Shown: piece after piece, positions 60,071 through 64,000 of the stretch
Numbering within the stretch: the first letter of the stretch is position 1
Layout: each line of letters starts with the position of its first letter
DNA from: Pseudomonadota bacterium
GTDB taxonomy: Bacteria; Pseudomonadota; Gammaproteobacteria; Burkholderiales; Burkholderiaceae_C
Direction of reading: 5' to 3'
Length of the DNA: 64,000 nucleotides
Assembly: GCA_029779845.1 (NCBI GenBank)
Contig: JAKOZT010000073.1
Span: forward strand, 1 to 64,000
Position numbers and translations under genes: made by a program
The notes under the pieces: model-generated
Databases searched by the model: none
Seen by the model: only the letters and a program-made list of their open reading frames with translations
What the model was told of the DNA's origin: nothing

Positions 60071-61290
60071 GCCGCCGCCGCGCCCGGCAGCGGCGCGCGC
60101 GCGATCGCGCGCTCCTGCACCGGCAGGTTGGCGATCGCGGCGAACGCGCCCAGCGCAACGGCGATCCACCAGACGATGTCGTAGTTGCCCGTCGCGTCGT
60201 AGAGCTTGCCGCCCAGCCACACGCCGAGGAAGCTGCCGACCTGGTGGCTCAGGAACACGAAGCCGCCCAGCATCGACAGGTACTGCACGCCGAAGATCTG
60301 CGCGATCACCGCGTTGGTGGGCGGCACGGTGGACAGCCACAGCAGCCCCATCACGGCGGAGAACACGTAGACGCTCCACGGCGTCAGCGGCGCGGCGAGG
60401 AAGATCACGATCGCGATCGAGCGCAGCAGGTAGATCGTCGAGAGGATGTACTTCTTCGGCAGCCGCTGGCCGAGCACGCCGGCGGCGTAGGTGCCGAACA
60501 CGTTGAACAGGCCGATCAGCGCCAGCGCGGTGGTCGCGACGTTGGGCGTCAGGCCGTGGTCCTTCAGGTAGCTCGGCATGTGCACGCCGATGAACACGAC
60601 CTGGAAGCCGCACACGAAGTAGCCCGCCATCAGCCAGCGGAAGCTCGGGTAGGCGAAGGCCTCGCGCAGCGCCGCGCCGAGACTCTGCTGTGAGGCCACC
60701 GCCGCGCGCGGCGGCTCCTTCAGCCCGAAGGCCAGCGGCGCGATCGCCAGCGCGAGGCAGCCGAGGATGAACAGCGCCGACTGCCAGCCGATGCCGCCGA
60801 TCAGCCAGTTCTCCACCGGCACCATCAGGAACTGGCCGAAGGAGCCGGCGGCCGCCGCCACGCCCATCGCCCAGCTGCGCTTTTCGGGCGCGACGTTGCG
60901 GCCGATCACGCCGTACACCACCGCGTAGGTGGTGCCCGCCTGCGCCATGCCCAGCAGCAGCCCGGCGCTGCCGGTGAAGGCCAGGCCCGAGGTGGACACG
61001 GCCATCGTCACCAGCCCGAGCGAATACAGCAGGCTGCCCGCGATCAGCACCTTGAAGGCGCCGAAACGATCCGCCAGCGCGCCGGCGAAAGGCCCCGCCA
61101 GGCCCCAGGCGAGGTTCTGCACCGCGAGCGCGAAGGCGAAGGTCTCGCGCGTCCAGCCGCGCTCCATCGTGATCGGCTGCAGCCACAGGCCGAAGCCGTG
61201 GCGGATGCCCATCGAGAGCGTGACGATGGCCGCCCCGCACCACAGGACTTGTTGCATCGACAGGCGTTGCGGCGCGGAAGCTGTGTTCAT
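60067..61290 (-). CDS. Major facilitator superfamily transporter
   Basis: The 407-residue protein has twelve predicted helices. MFS landmarks: IRHGFGLWLQPITMERGWTR early on, NLAWGLAGPFAGALADRFGA (the GxLaDrxG loop after helix 2) and GLKEPPRAA before the central loop, then FVCGFQVVFIGVHMPSYLKD in the second half. It resembles the nitrate/oxalate-formate-like monocarboxylate group, but substrate cannot be deduced. ATG 61290 was chosen; upstream in-frame codons run across the parE promoter region. Divergent from parE with 34 bases between. Confidence 0.9.
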   Translation of the reverse strand: MNTASAPQRLSMQQVLWCGAAIVTLSMGIRHGFGLWLQPITMERGWTRETFAFALAVQNLAWGLAGPFAGALADRFGAFKVLIAGSLLYSLGLVTMAVSTSGLAFTGSAGLLLGMAQAGTTYAVVYGVIGRNVAPEKRSWAMGVAAAAGSFGQFLMVPVENWLIGGIGWQSALFILGCLALAIAPLAFGLKEPPRAAVASQQSLGAALREAFAYPSFRWLMAGYFVCGFQVVFIGVHMPSYLKDHGLTPNVATTALALIGLFNVFGTYAAGVLGQRLPKKYILSTIYLLRSIAIVIFLAAPLTPWSVYVFSAVMGLLWLSTVPPTNAVIAQIFGVQYLSMLGGFVFLSHQVGSFLGVWLGGKLYDATGNYDIVWWIAVALGAFAAIANLPVQERAIARAPLPGAAAA

Positions 61291-61324
61291 GGGCGCGATT
61301 GTCGCCGCTCCTAGAATCCCGCGC

Positions 61325-63300
<1,976 letters not shown>

Positions 63301-63304
<4 letters not shown>

Positions 63305-63798
63305 ACATCCGCCTCCGACCGACGATGGCGTCGGATCTCGATTTCGTCATCGCGGTCGAGCAGGACCAGGCCAACCTGCCCTTCATCACGCCCTGGGAGC
63401 GCCCCCAGCACGAAGGCGCGATCCGCTTTCCCGACTTCCGCCACTTCATCGTCGAGCGCGGCGCCGACAACGAGCGCGTCGGCTTCGTGATCCTGCAAGG
63501 CTGCCGCAACCCGCACCGCTCGGTGGAACTCAAGCGCGTGGTGCTGCTGCCCGAAGACCAGGGCCACGGCCTGGGCCGCGAATGCGTGCGGCTGCTGGCG
63601 CAGATGGCGTTCCGCGACCTCGGCGCGCACCGCTTCTGGCTCGACGTGAAGGCGCGCAACGAGCGCGCGCTGGCGCTCTACCGCAGCGAGGGCTTCGTCG
63701 AGGAAGGGCGGCTGCGCGAGAGCGTGCGCACCGCCGAGGGCTACGACTCGCTGATCGTGATGTCGCTGCTCGAAAACGAATTCACGACAAGCCGCTGA
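63301..63798 (+). CDS. GNAT-family N-acetyltransferase
   Basis: The 165-residue protein starts with [20 protein letters not shown], typical of RimJ/RimL-like GNATs. The acetyl-CoA site is [20 protein letters not shown] (about residues 80-100), followed by [20 protein letters not shown] and [18 protein letters not shown] at 63301 overlaps the parE stop and begins the family N-terminus; ATG 63325 would cut it. Substrate is unknown. The 3' end overlaps the fhs gene on the other strand by 17 bases. Confidence 0.85.
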
Positions 63799-64000
63799 TG
63801 CGCCCTTGGTCGTCGATGTCGATCAGCTCGGCCGCCGGCGTCTTCGGCAGCCCTGGCATGGTCATCACGTCGCCGCACACCATCACGACGAACTCGGCGC
63901 CGGCGGCCAGCCGCACTTCGCGGATGTCGAGCACGTGGCCGCTGGGCGCGCCGCGCAGCGCGGCGTTGGTGGAAAAGCTCATCTGCGTCTTGGCGATGCA
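63782..64000 (-). CDS. fhs: Formate-tetrahydrofolate ligase, C-terminal end (5' part outside window)
   Basis: The frame is open from the window edge to TGA at 63784-63782, giving the last 72 residues. The segment [15 protein letters not shown] and the tail [20 protein letters not shown] are highly typical of the C-terminus of formyltetrahydrofolate synthetase, which makes 10-formyl-THF from formate, THF and ATP. The gene runs leftwards from outside the window and overlaps the acetyltransferase end by 17 bases. An internal ATG (63982) is not the start. Confidence 0.9.
   Translation of the reverse strand, partial: CIAKTQMSFSTNAALRGAPSGHVLDIREVRLAAGAEFVVMVCGDVMTMPGLPKTPAAELIDIDDQGRISGLS

Overview
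The window is uniformly high-GC, densely packed bacterial DNA. Gene families and gene order (imuA-imuB, waaC-waaA, pcm-rhodanese-tolC, dapA-bamC, coaBC-dut, DUF2061, DUF3325/DUF3649 iron proteins) fit a betaproteobacterium of the order Burkholderiales. This placement is inference from gene content; no rRNA gene is present. I see no insertion sequence, prophage, CRISPR array or replication origin. The one RNA gene is a tRNA-Gly(CCC).

Layout. 1-1278: end of a CCG-domain Fe-S protein plus DUF3501. 1271-2155 (-): rarD. 2233-6706: four coupled genes for a 2-oxoacid oxidoreductase whose last gene fuses a GltD-type flavoprotein to a ferredoxin. 6711-7603 (-): a YchJ-type protein and an acetyltransferase. 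7649-9920: LexA box and imuA-imuB. 9924-10673 (-): a TSUP transporter that seems to start at CTG. 10720-14892: phosphomannomutase, waaC, waaA, aroQ. 14847-15047 (-): DUF2061. 15218-16417: an unrecognised membrane-anchored protein. 16431-23879 (-): TetR, RND adaptor, RND pump, Pcm-like methyltransferase, rhodanese, TolC-like protein. 24030-25689: uppP, trmB (-) and the tRNA. 25693-27768: an exported unknown and a LuxR-type regulator.

28033-42150 is the most distinctive part. A Fur-type box precedes a FecI sigma factor, a FecR regulator and a TonB-dependent receptor with an STN signalling domain. Next comes a module of PepSY membrane protein + DUF3649 + DUF3325 that occurs twice; its second DUF3325 copy is fused to an extra Cys-containing domain. 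Then follow a small exported protein and a MacA-MacB-outer-membrane-factor exporter. Apart from one 171-bp gap before the receptor, all genes overlap or nearly touch. I read it as one iron-siderophore locus combining sensing, uptake, probable membrane or periplasmic release of iron, and re-export of the empty siderophore. No siderophore synthesis gene or inner-membrane siderophore importer lies in it.

42188-64000: a Phd/VapC-type toxin-antitoxin pair, a degenerate GGDEF protein, gabD (-), alaS, a block of palindromic repeats, chaN-ybdK-antiporter (-), lepB-coaBC-dut, an FKBP isomerase (-), a JmjC-type ribosomal oxygenase, a hypothetical protein, an Ala-rich lipoprotein with an elaborate leader and a clear terminator, an MBL hydrolase-bamC-dapA-methyltransferase-miniprotein-MFS series (-), parE, an acetyltransferase, and the 3' end of fhs (-).
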